From contig NZ_CANLVF010000002.1 of NCBI RefSeq assembly GCF_947494555.1, positions 186,001 through 250,000 of the forward strand: DNA of 64,000 nucleotides, written 5' to 3'. A program made the translations under genes and the position numbers. The stretch is from an uncultured Roseibium sp. (lineage in GTDB: Bacteria > Pseudomonadota > Alphaproteobacteria > Rhizobiales > Stappiaceae). The notes beneath the pieces were generated by a model. The model searched no databases, had not been told where the DNA came from, and saw nothing but the letters and a program-made list of their open reading frames with translations. Shown piece by piece: positions 44,144 through 52,547 of the stretch; position 1 is the stretch's first letter, and each line of letters starts with the position of its first letter.

Positions 44144-44446
44144 ATGCAATTCGTCGTTTATGCCGAGGATAATCCTGATGCGTTGAGCCTGCGCCTTGAA
44201 ACCATCGATGCTCACCGCCGCTATCTGGTCGATGCGCCAGCGCGACATGGCATTTCGATCCTGCTCTCGGGTCCGCTTACTCAAGATGACGGCGAGACCA
44301 TGCGCGGGTCTTTTTTTCTCATTGAGGCGGAAGAGCGCGAAACGGTCGAAAAATTCTTTGACGGCGATCCGCTCAAATCTGCAAATGTCTGGCGCAGGTT
44401 TGAGGTTTCCGCTGTCCATATCCGGCAGAACAACATGACTGATTGA
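44144..44446 (+). CDS. YciI-like protein (second copy)
   Basis: A 100-residue member of the YciI family: DALSLRLETIDAHRRYLVDAP, ILLSGPLTQDDGETMRGSFFLIEAE, VEKFFDGDPL and the end WRRFEVSAVHI. It is shorter than the copy at 40689 and not closely related. It lies 8 bp after the TRAP permease and is probably the last gene of the island's transcript; it converges on the metalloprotease gene. Confidence 0.82.
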   Translation: MQFVVYAEDNPDALSLRLETIDAHRRYLVDAPARHGISILLSGPLTQDDGETMRGSFFLIEAEERETVEKFFDGDPLKSANVWRRFEVSAVHIRQNNMTD

Positions 44447-44478
44447 CAAGCCGTTCCTTCGTATCGGTCAACTTGTTC

Positions 44479-45948
44479 TCACACCGGACGCGGCACGTTG
44501 AGGTTCGTTAGTTCGGATGAGCTTGTGATCCCCATCGATTTCGCTTTCTCATGCATTTGCCGCACTTGACCTCGTCGAAGCGTAAAGTTGGTCTTGATCA
44601 CGTTGTTATCATCATCGACCTCGCTGATCGTCCGCATCATCAGGTTCTTGCCGCCAACGATCTGACCGGAATGCGGGTCGACCGGAACGACCACAAATCC
44701 GTATCCCCCTGTCGGTATGTGCATTGTTTCAGGGTGGTCAAGTCCGAGGACGTGTCCGACTTCATGCGCCAGAACTTCACCGGCTGAGAAGGCGCGTCGA
44801 AACCTTGTCGGGTCCCGGATGAGAACGGTTGGCGATTTGCCGCTTGTAACTCCGTAGGCTTTCAAAGTCTCGTTCTGCTCTTCCTCTTCGTATGTGAGAA
44901 TATTGTTGACGAAGAATACGTTTATGTCCGCGGAGAGATCACGATAAGTATCCAGGTAATCCCACTCGTCCACTTCACCCTTTTTCTTCTTTCCGGCTTC
45001 TATATAGTTGACAGCCTTTCCAAAAATGTGATCGACACGTCGAATGTCGTGAGCGTGAAGATGGATATTTGCGTGGCCAAAGAGGATGCTGTTAGCCGTT
45101 TCCAGGCTTTCCGTGACATCAGCCTCCGAGCGGCGCGAACCTCCGTGTTCGTCCTGAACAAGATGGAAAGTCACCTTGACGGACAGATTGCGAACCAAAT
45201 CCAGCGAGAGCTGAGCTCTGATCAGGCCTTCGCTGTCACGCGCGACGATCCTGCGGCGATGAAGATCAACAAGTCCGGGTAAGCCGGACAGAAGAAACAG
45301 CCGGCTTTTGGTGATAAAACGCGGACGGATCTCGGTCACGGTGACCGTGTGGTCCGAGGCCGTAACCGTTAGATCGCGTCCGCCAATAAGCTGGACGATA
45401 CGATTTCCATTGACCGGGACCATCTGCCACGGCGGATCGCCCCGCTCATCGAACCCGTTAAGCGCCTTTCCGGCTGCAAAGCGTGGTTGGTGAGGATCAT
45501 CACGCGGTGTCACCGGCCGTGGTGGTGTTGGGAAAGGATTTACCGGGATCACCCGTTTGGGTCCGTCTCCTCGCGGATCAGGAGAAGGCGGTACAGGACC
45601 ATTCGGGGTTGGACCATTCGGGGTTGGACCGTTCGGATCTGGAACCGGATCATTAAAAAGTGCTCCGCCGAGTTCCGAATTTAGGCGTCCGATCGTTTCT
45701 TTTCCCGCGTCCCCGTCGACCGAGAGACCGTATTTTGATTGAAAGTGACGCGTGACCGCATCCGTCTCCTTGCCGTAAATGCCGTCTTGGGCTCCGTCGG
45801 TTTTGGTGGAATTGGGCATGGCGTGGCCGAGCGCGACGTAAGCACCTTGAAGGAGCGAGACGCCCTCTCCTCTCTCTCCACGCGTCATTGGCGGAGAATT
45901 GTACGCTGCGTTTTTCAATCGGATGATGCCTTGCGATTGCGTAGCCAT
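44479..45948 (-). CDS. Zinc metalloprotease with N-terminal peptidoglycan-binding domain (copy A)
   Basis: A 489-residue protein in three parts. Residues about 20-90 are a peptidoglycan-binding-like domain (GVSLLQGAYVALG; GIYGKETDAVTRHFQSKYGLSVDGDAG). A Pro-rich linker with PNGPTPNGPTPNGP repeats follows, and then a metzincin-type zinc domain with HEVGHVLGLDH and a Met-turn-like LMMR. No signal peptide is visible, so it either stays inside or leaves by a non-Sec route. The start at 45948 (MATQSQ) has GGGAAA upstream; the track start adds 3 residues. It is a paralogue of the next gene and was probably tandem-duplicated. Confidence 0.82.
   Translation of the reverse strand: MATQSQGIIRLKNAAYNSPPMTRGERGEGVSLLQGAYVALGHAMPNSTKTDGAQDGIYGKETDAVTRHFQSKYGLSVDGDAGKETIGRLNSELGGALFNDPVPDPNGPTPNGPTPNGPVPPSPDPRGDGPKRVIPVNPFPTPPRPVTPRDDPHQPRFAAGKALNGFDERGDPPWQMVPVNGNRIVQLIGGRDLTVTASDHTVTVTEIRPRFITKSRLFLLSGLPGLVDLHRRRIVARDSEGLIRAQLSLDLVRNLSVKVTFHLVQDEHGGSRRSEADVTESLETANSILFGHANIHLHAHDIRRVDHIFGKAVNYIEAGKKKKGEVDEWDYLDTYRDLSADINVFFVNNILTYEEEEQNETLKAYGVTSGKSPTVLIRDPTRFRRAFSAGEVLAHEVGHVLGLDHPETMHIPTGGYGFVVVPVDPHSGQIVGGKNLMMRTISEVDDDNNVIKTNFTLRRGQVRQMHEKAKSMGITSSSELTNLNVPRPV
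45596..45637 (-). repeat. 15-bp tandem repeat in the protease linker
   Basis: GGACCATTCGGGGTT occurs twice in a row (45596-45625), followed by a degenerate partial third copy. It encodes the NGPTP repeats of the protease linker and could vary in number by slippage. Confidence 0.8.
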
Positions 45949-46003
45949 AACTATCATTTCCCATTCGACAAATCGGTTATTCGGCGCGCGAAATCCTTCA
46001 CTC

Positions 46004-47293
46004 TTATGGAGTTTTTCTGGCGTGTTCCCACATTGTGTGGATCTGCGACATCCGCAGATAAGACGTCATGGTCTGCCCGACATCGGCCATGATCGTTAGG
46101 TCTTGATGCTTCAAGCCGAGGGCATGGCCGACCTCATGCATGAGCGTCCATTTGCCGTGCTCTTTGGCGCGGGAAGCATGCTCGTCCTCGACAATGATGC
46201 GGCCCCTGCCGGAGGAAAGACCAACATGAACGCCGCCATTGTCGGCATTCTCCTGGTTCATCTCGTAGTCCCAGACGCAAAAAACGCTGAGGTCGGCTGT
46301 GTACTGACACCCCTGATAGATGAGGTAAACGTCTTGGGTCTCAACTCTCTTCTGCATATCTCGAACGAGAATGACGTCACCAAGATCTGTATCAAGATGA
46401 TACTTTGTATATACGCGTTTCTTCTGGAGATGTACGTTACACTGCTGCGCAAGAAGCTCACTCGTATCGCTTACAAGCTTACCCAGCTCTCCGACCGGCC
46501 GCTTTGTTTTGCGAAACTTGTCGCTCACCATGTAGAAATCGACCGTCAACACATATGGCCTGGTGGTTTCAACCTGCAATCGGGTGGCTGTAAAGACGCC
46601 ATTGCGCGCCAGAAGTTGCCCACGGGCCCCGTCAACATCGCTCGTCAGGAGGAATTGCCGGCTGCCGTCTATATGGCTGATCGGCAGCTCGTGAACTTTG
46701 ATAAGATCGTTGTTGCTCACTACGGTAAGCCCCTCACCGTTACGCAGCTTCACGATTGCACCGCCGCCGCCTGAGCTGTTCGGCCTGCTGGAGGTAGGCA
46801 CCATCTGCCAATGTGGAAAAACGGTATTGTCGAAGCCACTCGCGATCCGCTCTTCGGCAAAGTGCGCGCGTTTGGCAGGTTGCGGCGATGGTTTGGGATT
46901 TTTCGGGACCGTCGGGCCACCTGGCAACGGTGGATCAGGCTGCTGCGGTTTGACGGGTCCGTTTGGCATTGGCTTCACCGGATCATTGCCCGGCGTAACG
47001 TCGTCGAGTGCCTTGGCAAGAGCACCGAGCGTGTTCTGGCCGACGATGCCGTCAACCGAAATCTCTTGTCCAATCTGAAAATGGCGGGTGACCGAATAGG
47101 TCTCCTTTCCGAATATCCCGTCCGCAGATCCATCAGCACGAATGGAACCGGGCATCGGATAACCGGCCACTTCATATGCTTTTTGAAGAATGGCAACCGC
47201 TGGTCCACGCTCTCCCTTGCACATGGGCGGTTCATTGCGGGCAGCGCTTTGAAGCCTGGGGTTGTCGCTCAAGTCCAGAGTTTCATGTGTCAT
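46004..47293 (-). CDS. Zinc metalloprotease with N-terminal peptidoglycan-binding domain (copy B)
   Basis: A 429-residue paralogue of copy A. The N-terminal domain (PPMCKGERGPAVAILQKAYEVAG; GIFGKETYSVTRHFQ) and a Pro-rich linker are followed by a metalloprotease domain with HEVGHALGLKH and IMADVG, and it ends soon after. Between the linker and the catalytic domain the two copies share little. No signal peptide. I start at 47293 (MTHETLD, with ACAGG upstream); the track start adds 33 hydrophobic residues that could be read as a signal but have no ribosome site. It lies 55 bp upstream of copy A on the same strand. Confidence 0.8.
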   Translation of the reverse strand: MTHETLDLSDNPRLQSAARNEPPMCKGERGPAVAILQKAYEVAGYPMPGSIRADGSADGIFGKETYSVTRHFQIGQEISVDGIVGQNTLGALAKALDDVTPGNDPVKPMPNGPVKPQQPDPPLPGGPTVPKNPKPSPQPAKRAHFAEERIASGFDNTVFPHWQMVPTSSRPNSSGGGGAIVKLRNGEGLTVVSNNDLIKVHELPISHIDGSRQFLLTSDVDGARGQLLARNGVFTATRLQVETTRPYVLTVDFYMVSDKFRKTKRPVGELGKLVSDTSELLAQQCNVHLQKKRVYTKYHLDTDLGDVILVRDMQKRVETQDVYLIYQGCQYTADLSVFCVWDYEMNQENADNGGVHVGLSSGRGRIIVEDEHASRAKEHGKWTLMHEVGHALGLKHQDLTIMADVGQTMTSYLRMSQIHTMWEHARKTP

Positions 47294-47778
47294 TGCAATG
47301 CCTGTTTGAAAAAGGTGTGGCAGCAAAAGTCGTGCAAAAAAATATGATTTGAGGGTACGCCGATACTCGAGCGGAAAAGTGACGCAAATCACGCTTCCTT
47401 CATTTGCAACTCAAGGGTTTCTCTCGGTTGCGGCCCAATTCCCGCAAATGTCGCACGCGATCTTTAAGGACGTTCGACACCGATAGAGCCAAGCGTCCCG
47501 AGATAAAATACCCCAGTGCATACCTGGTTTCTGTCGAACGGCTCATTTCCCGCGCTAAGTTGGGCAAGCCGGATTCTCGAGCATCAAAAAGGATTTAAGT
47601 CTTCAAAAGTGTTGTCGCACGGATGCTCGTCTGCCAAACGACATTTGCGTTTCACGCCGGTGCTGTTTTCACCGTCCGCAAAAAGGCAGCAAGCCGCAGA
47701 CATAATGATGCTTCTCATGCTGCGCTGATTTTTCTACCCCATCTTAGATGATAGCAGCGCCAGTTAGAGGATACTCGG
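47294..47778. promoter_or_regulatory. 485-bp divergent spacer
   Basis: Separates the protease pair (minus) from the creatininase-family gene (plus). Short ORFs at 47404-47598 and 47516-47728 have neither ribosome sites nor family features. No terminator or tRNA was found. Confidence 0.35.
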
Positions 47779-48579
47779 ATGGCAAAGTGGTTTTACTGGA
47801 ACGAGCTGAACACCGCCGACTTTGCAGATCTTGATCCCGAGCGTGTGATCGCGGTTCTGCCAACTGCATCCACGGAACAGCATGGACCGCATCTGCCGAT
47901 CGCGACAGATGTCGCCATCGCCACGGGGATGCTGGACGAGACGCGCCGGCAATTGCCTGATGACCTGGATGTTCTCGTGTTGCCCGTTCAGGAAATCGGC
48001 AAGGCGAACGAACACAAATACGGTCCCGGCACATTGTCCCTCGGCGCGGAGTTGCTGATCCCCTCCTGGACGGCCATCGGCCAGAAAGTCTGCGAGGCTG
48101 GCGTCCGCAAACTTGTGATCGTCAATTCGCACGGTGGCAACACGGATATTATCAGCATCGTCTCACGTGAACTGCGCGTGCGGTATGACATGGCCGTCCT
48201 CGTCACACACTGGAGCAGGTTCGGGCATCCCGAAGGCATGATATCGGATCACGAAGCCAAGTTCGGGATCCATGGCGGCGACGTCGAAACATCACTCATG
48301 CTGCACTTCCGTCCCGATCTTGTGCGGATGGAGAAAGCCGAGAACTTCAGATCCAAGGCAGAGGACATGCGCGCGGCTTCAAAATACATTCAGCCCACAC
48401 CGCCGCATGCGCTTGCCTGGATTGCGCACGACCTGAACCCGGCAGGTGTTGTCGGCGACGCTTCAAATGGAACTGCCGAAAAAGGCGCGAAGATCTGCAC
48501 ACATCAGGTAGGCGGTTTCATTGAGATGCTGCGTGATTTCACCGTCTATCCGCTCTCAAATCTTTACCGGCCGGAATGA
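47779..48579 (+). CDS. Creatininase-family amidohydrolase
   Basis: A 266-residue cytoplasmic metal-dependent hydrolase. The metal ligands are in LPTASTEQHGPHLPIATD and VNSHGGNTDI, plus the Glu in HGGDVETSLML. The family hydrolyses cyclic amides such as creatinine and also mycofactocin or riboflavin intermediates; nothing decides the substrate. It lies next to a LysR gene and the NMT1/amidohydrolase operon, suggesting a role in the same nitrogen-compound pathway. The family call is firm and the substrate open. Confidence 0.9.
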   Translation: MAKWFYWNELNTADFADLDPERVIAVLPTASTEQHGPHLPIATDVAIATGMLDETRRQLPDDLDVLVLPVQEIGKANEHKYGPGTLSLGAELLIPSWTAIGQKVCEAGVRKLVIVNSHGGNTDIISIVSRELRVRYDMAVLVTHWSRFGHPEGMISDHEAKFGIHGGDVETSLMLHFRPDLVRMEKAENFRSKAEDMRAASKYIQPTPPHALAWIAHDLNPAGVVGDASNGTAEKGAKICTHQVGGFIEMLRDFTVYPLSNLYRPE

Positions 48580-48583
48580 CCTT

Positions 48584-49531
48584 TCATCGTTCTGCGGGCA
48601 GACTGCCGTCGTTCTTGAGGTCCGAAACCAAAGAAACCAGTTCACCCAACAGAAATTCGACGAAAAGGTTCGTGGCAGCATCCATGGACGCCCTTGCCCT
48701 TGTGAACAATTTCATGGGTTGATGATGGGTTTTCATGGCTGCGAGCGGGCGGAAAACCAGCTCGCCGCGCCGGCACTCCTCAACCACATCAAGAGGATTG
48801 AGCAGGCTTATGCCAATCCCGCGCCGCACCAGTTGACGCACCGTCTCGGACGAATTGGTCTCCAGCACCGGCTCGACAGGTACCGGAATGGAAGACAGCA
48901 CAAGGTTGATGACGTCCCTGAGGCTCGTGCCTGACTGCGCAAGAACCATGCGTTCTTGAACAAGATCCGTGAGCTCGATGGGTCCGGTTTCCTGCGCAAG
49001 CTTATGCCCAGGCGGGACGACGGCACCTATTGGAATGTCGAATGTAGCCAGCGTACGGATACCGGGCATGGCGGCTATGTTGAAGCCAAGGCCGATATCA
49101 ACATCGCCTGTCAGAACGGGATTGACTGTGGTCGTGCCGCCGTCGCTGCGCAGTTTGATATGAACGCGCGGGTTCTTTTCGATGAACTTTCCAATGATTT
49201 CCGGAAGCGGACCAGAGGCAAGTCCGACCGTCGTTACCAGCGAGACCTGTCCAGCCTGAGGTACTTTAAGGGCTCTAATGCGGGTTTCCAGTTTCCCAAA
49301 ATCCTTCAGGACTTCGCGAATGTGTTCTATGCAGAGTTCACCAGCAGCTGTCAGGCGCAGGCCACGTGGCAATCGCTCGAACAGGGGCACACCGAATTCT
49401 TCTTCCAGCGCAAGGATTTGACGGTTTATCGCGGAAGAAGACACATTCAGCCGGTCCGCAGCTTTGCGGATGGATCCGGAACGCGCGATCTCATCAAGAT
49501 ACTGAAGCTTTCTAGAATGAAGCTGCGCCAA
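48584..49531 (-). CDS. LysR-family regulator
   Basis: A 315-residue LTTR: DNA-binding domain YLDEIARSGSIRKAADRLNVSSSAINRQILALEEEFGVPLFERL and an effector domain starting VSLVTTVGLASGPLPEIIG. It is convergent with the creatininase gene (4-bp gap) and divergent from the NMT1-type ABC transporter operon. The divergent spacer holds a T-N11-A box and an 8-bp inverted repeat, so it most likely controls the transport/catabolism operon. Confidence 0.92.
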   Translation of the reverse strand: MAQLHSRKLQYLDEIARSGSIRKAADRLNVSSSAINRQILALEEEFGVPLFERLPRGLRLTAAGELCIEHIREVLKDFGKLETRIRALKVPQAGQVSLVTTVGLASGPLPEIIGKFIEKNPRVHIKLRSDGGTTTVNPVLTGDVDIGLGFNIAAMPGIRTLATFDIPIGAVVPPGHKLAQETGPIELTDLVQERMVLAQSGTSLRDVINLVLSSIPVPVEPVLETNSSETVRQLVRRGIGISLLNPLDVVEECRRGELVFRPLAAMKTHHQPMKLFTRARASMDAATNLFVEFLLGELVSLVSDLKNDGSLPAER

Positions 49532-49546
49532 ACGTTGCCTCCTTTA

Positions 49547-49559
49547 TGTGCATGAGGCA
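49547..49559. promoter_or_regulatory. Putative LysR box upstream of the NMT1 operon
   Basis: TGTGCATGAGGCA has the T-N11-A form with a GTGC/GCAC dyad. It is 16 bp from the LysR start codon on the side of the divergent operon. Confidence 0.45.
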
Positions 49560-49579
49560 CAAATAAACATCAGAAATTC

Positions 49580-49604
49580 CAGCGATGACTATTAGGCATC
49601 GCTG
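49580..49604. promoter_or_regulatory. 8-bp inverted repeat in the LysR/NMT1 spacer
   Basis: CAGCGATG (49580-49587) and CATCGCTG (49597-49604) are perfect inverted repeats with a 9-bp spacer. The half-sites are one and a half helical turns apart. It may be a second operator or a 5'-leader stem. Confidence 0.45.
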
Positions 49605-49702
49605 CATGCGAATTTTGATGCTTTTCAACGCGCACTTCAAGCGCTCAAATATTTTCGAAAATCTGCGTTTTCTCGGCAACGCACGCCAATGGAGGGTATG
49701 AT

Positions 49703-50713
49703 ATGACCGTTTTTTCGTCTGCAAAGACACTACTTGCGACTGTTCTGTTCACCGGAATCGCAGCTCCTCATGCGATTGCGCTCGATGAGGTGACGTATGG
49801 AACGAACTGGTTGGCGCAGGCAGAACACGGCGGCTTCTACCAGGCCGTGGCCGATGGCACATATGAGAAATATGGTCTGAAAGTCACGATTGCTCCGGGC
49901 GGGCCGCAATCTGCCAATGATGCCCTGCTGATTTCAGGCAAGATTGATTTCTACATGGGCGGAACACTGAAGGGGTTCGACTATGTGAAGGAAGGCATTC
50001 CCTTCATCAATGTCGCGAGCATGTTTCAGAAGGACCCGCAGATCCTGACAGCACATCCGGATCAGGGGATTGAGAAGTTTACTGACCTGACAAAACTTGA
50101 AACCATCTACATGGGCAAAGATGGCTACATCACTTACTTCGAGTGGATGAAGAAGAATTTCGACGGCTTTTCCGACGCGCAGTTCAAGCCCTACACTTTC
50201 AATCCCGCCCCATTCATCGTGGACCCAAAGTCGGGGCAGCAGGGTTATCTGACCTCTGAGCCCTACGAGATCGAGAAACAGGCGGGATGGGCTCCGAAGG
50301 TGTTCCTGCTGGCCGATGAAGGCTGGACGCCTTACTCAACCATGATCACGACATCCAAATCGCTTGTAGATGAAAATCCGGATCTCGTTCAGCGCTTCGT
50401 CGATGCGTCGATCGAAGGCTGGTACAACTATCTTTATGGCGACAATGCTGCCGCGAATGAGTTGATCAAAAAAGACAACCCCGAGATGACCGACGGGCAG
50501 TTGGCCTATTCCCTCGCCAAGATGAAGGAATACGGCATCGTGGATTCAGGCGACACCCTTGAGAAGGGTATCGGTTGCATGACCGACGATCACTTCAAGG
50601 CGTTCTTTGATACGCTGGCATCCATTGACGTCGTGGATGCCTCTCTTGACTACAAACAGTCTTATACCGTTGACTTTGTCTGCAAAGGCGTCGGTCTCGA
50701 CCTGAAGAAGTAG
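49703..50713 (+). CDS. ABC transporter substrate-binding protein (NMT1/THI5-like)
   Basis: A 336-residue periplasmic protein with a signal peptide ending near APHAIA. YGTNWLAQAEHGGFYQAVADGTYEKYGLKVTI and GPQSANDALLISGKIDF are hallmarks of the NMT1/SsuA-like family, which import pyrimidines, sulfonates, nitrate or similar compounds. The adjacent cytosine-deaminase-like and creatininase-like enzymes favour a nitrogen heterocycle as ligand. GGAGG lies 9 bases upstream of the ATG. A hairpin follows. Confidence 0.9.
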   Translation: MTVFSSAKTLLATVLFTGIAAPHAIALDEVTYGTNWLAQAEHGGFYQAVADGTYEKYGLKVTIAPGGPQSANDALLISGKIDFYMGGTLKGFDYVKEGIPFINVASMFQKDPQILTAHPDQGIEKFTDLTKLETIYMGKDGYITYFEWMKKNFDGFSDAQFKPYTFNPAPFIVDPKSGQQGYLTSEPYEIEKQAGWAPKVFLLADEGWTPYSTMITTSKSLVDENPDLVQRFVDASIEGWYNYLYGDNAAANELIKKDNPEMTDGQLAYSLAKMKEYGIVDSGDTLEKGIGCMTDDHFKAFFDTLASIDVVDASLDYKQSYTVDFVCKGVGLDLKK

Positions 50714-50733
50714 AAACAAGCAATTTCTGTCTG

Positions 50734-50760
50734 CCACCTCGCTCAAAAAGCGCGAGGTGG
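50734..50760 (+). other. Hairpin between binding-protein and ATPase genes
   Basis: CCACCTCGC-TCAAAAAGC-GCGAGGTGG is a 9-bp perfect stem about 20 bp after the binding-protein stop with no T-run. This fits an mRNA-stability element raising binding-protein expression over the ATPase and permease. Confidence 0.65.
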
Positions 50761-50785
50761 GAGCCTCCAATTTTCCGAGTTCAAA

Positions 50786-51625
50786 ATGGTCATAGCCGAA
50801 GAAGGCAGCCAAGAAAAAAACATGCTTTCAGCGCGCGAACCAAGCACATCGCGCCCTCTTGTCGAAATGAAACATGTTTCGAAGGTTTTTTCCAACGGCA
50901 CGGTCGCGCTGTCGGACATGTCGATGAGTGTCCGGCCCGGTGAGTTCATCAGCCTGCTGGGCCCGTCGGGTTGCGGAAAATCGACCGCGCTCAGAATCAT
51001 CGCGGGACTGGGCGGAATTTCACAGGGCGAGCTCGACTGGCCGAGCCTCAGGATCAACGCGCGCGGACTACCGGATGGAGCTATCAGCTTTGTATTCCAG
51101 GAACCGACGCTCATGCCCTGGCAAACGGTGTTCGGCAATGTCTATCTTCCACTTAGGCTGAAGGGTATTTCCAAGAAAGCCGCTCGCGAGCGGATCACGG
51201 CGGCGCTTGAGAGCGTCGGTCTTGAGGAGTTCGATCAAGCGTATCCACGCGAATTGTCGGGTGGAATGAAAATGCGCGTCTCGATTGCGCGCGCCCTTGT
51301 GACAGAGCCGAAGCTTCTGCTCATGGACGAGCCTTTCGCAGCCCTTGACGAGATTACACGCCAAAAACTCAACGACGACGTCCTGAAGCTCTGGAAATCA
51401 ACCGGCATCACGGTGGTATTCGTCACGCATTCCGTTTTTGAATCGGCCTATCTTGCAAACCGGATCGTCGTGATGAAAGCCCGCCCTGGACGCGTTCATG
51501 CAGACTTTCCACTTCACACCAGCCTGGATCGCGATGCCGGTTATCGGACCTCTGAAGAGTACCGCCTGGCTTGCTCGGAAGTATCCGCCAAACTCTCCGA
51601 AGCGATGGGAGGGGGCGAGCATTGA
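50786..51625 (+). CDS. ABC transporter ATP-binding protein (SsuB/TauB-type)
   Basis: A 279-residue ATPase: Walker A GPSGCGKST, Q-loop QEPTLMPWQTV, signature LSGGMKMRVSIARAL, Walker B LLLMDEPFAALDE and switch FVTHSVFESAYLANRIVVM. These are typical of the nitrate/taurine/pyrimidine-precursor group and fit the NMT1-type binding protein. Two starts are possible, 50786 (MVIAEE) and 50822 (MLSARE); neither has a strong ribosome site. Confidence 0.92.
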   Translation: MVIAEEGSQEKNMLSAREPSTSRPLVEMKHVSKVFSNGTVALSDMSMSVRPGEFISLLGPSGCGKSTALRIIAGLGGISQGELDWPSLRINARGLPDGAISFVFQEPTLMPWQTVFGNVYLPLRLKGISKKAARERITAALESVGLEEFDQAYPRELSGGMKMRVSIARALVTEPKLLLMDEPFAALDEITRQKLNDDVLKLWKSTGITVVFVTHSVFESAYLANRIVVMKARPGRVHADFPLHTSLDRDAGYRTSEEYRLACSEVSAKLSEAMGGGEH

Positions 51626-51627
51626 CA

Positions 51628-52545
51628 ATGACGAGCATCAAGGAGGATGAGGTTCATACAGACGGAGGCCTCGACTCCGACCCCGCCAAAAAAGAAGAGC
51701 CAAGAGAGTTCGCTTCAGGTCCGACACTGCCGACTAAGGAAAGTGCCGCTGCCGCCAAGCGGCGGGACCGGTTTTTCACGATCGTTATCCCGCTCTGTGT
51801 GATCGCCTGTCTGATCGTCGTGTGGCACGTGATGGTCAAGGTCAACGAAGTGCCGCACTACATTCTGCCCGGGCCTTCGCTGGTCGTGAATTCCCTTGTT
51901 TCCGACTGGCACATCCTGTTTCCCGCTCTTTTGGTCACGGCAAAGATCACGCTGATGTCTCTGGCTCTCGCCCTGCTTGGCGGTGGCGGAATGGCGATCC
52001 TGCTGGTCCAATCCCGCTGGATAGAAACAGCCCTTTATCCGATCATGGTGATCCTTCAGGTCACGCCGATCATTGCGATAGCGCCGCTCATTCTGATTTA
52101 CGCTCCAACGACGCAAACAGCTTTGCTGATCTGCGCCTTCGTCGTCGCCTTTTTCCCGATCCTTTCAAACATGGTCCAGGGGCTTAAGAGCGTCGATCAC
52201 AACCTGCTCAACCTGTTTGAACTTTATGGGGCATCGCGGTGGCAAACGCTTGTCTATCTCAAGCTGCCGTCCTGTCTGCCCTATTTCATGACGGGACTGA
52301 GGATCGGAGGCGGCCTTGCGCTCATCGCGGCGGTCGTTGCCGAGTTTGCGGCAGGGTCGGCAGGTGCGGGTTCAGGGCTCGCTTTCAGGCTGTTGGAGTC
52401 TCAGTTCCGGCTTAACATTTCCAGACTGTTCGCAGCGCTCTTCCTACTAGCCAGCCTTGGCGTTCTCATTTTTGCGATTACGTCCTTTATCTCCTGGTGG
52501 ACGCTGCACCGCTGGCACGAGAGCAGCGTGAAACGGGAAAACTGA
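51628..52545 (+). CDS. ABC transporter permease (SsuC/TauC-type)
   Basis: A 305-residue membrane protein. A hydrophilic 55-residue N-terminus precedes six helices; the coupling motif NLFELYGASRWQTLVYLKLPSCLPYFMTGLRIGGGLALIAAVVAEF is typical of the group. The start at 51628 lies just after the ATPase stop with GGAGGGGGCGAG upstream; the track start is 57 bases earlier. It completes the importer. Confidence 0.92.
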   Translation: MTSIKEDEVHTDGGLDSDPAKKEEPREFASGPTLPTKESAAAAKRRDRFFTIVIPLCVIACLIVVWHVMVKVNEVPHYILPGPSLVVNSLVSDWHILFPALLVTAKITLMSLALALLGGGGMAILLVQSRWIETALYPIMVILQVTPIIAIAPLILIYAPTTQTALLICAFVVAFFPILSNMVQGLKSVDHNLLNLFELYGASRWQTLVYLKLPSCLPYFMTGLRIGGGLALIAAVVAEFAAGSAGAGSGLAFRLLESQFRLNISRLFAALFLLASLGVLIFAITSFISWWTLHRWHESSVKREN

Positions 52546-52547
52546 TT

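Noticed and set aside
45596-45637. CRISPR-like short repeats
   Set aside because: The repeat lacks spacers and encodes a Pro-rich protein linker in frame.
49605-49702. Possible TPP riboswitch before the NMT1/THI5-like gene
   Set aside because: The leader lacks the conserved CTGAGA and ACCTGA blocks of TPP riboswitches.
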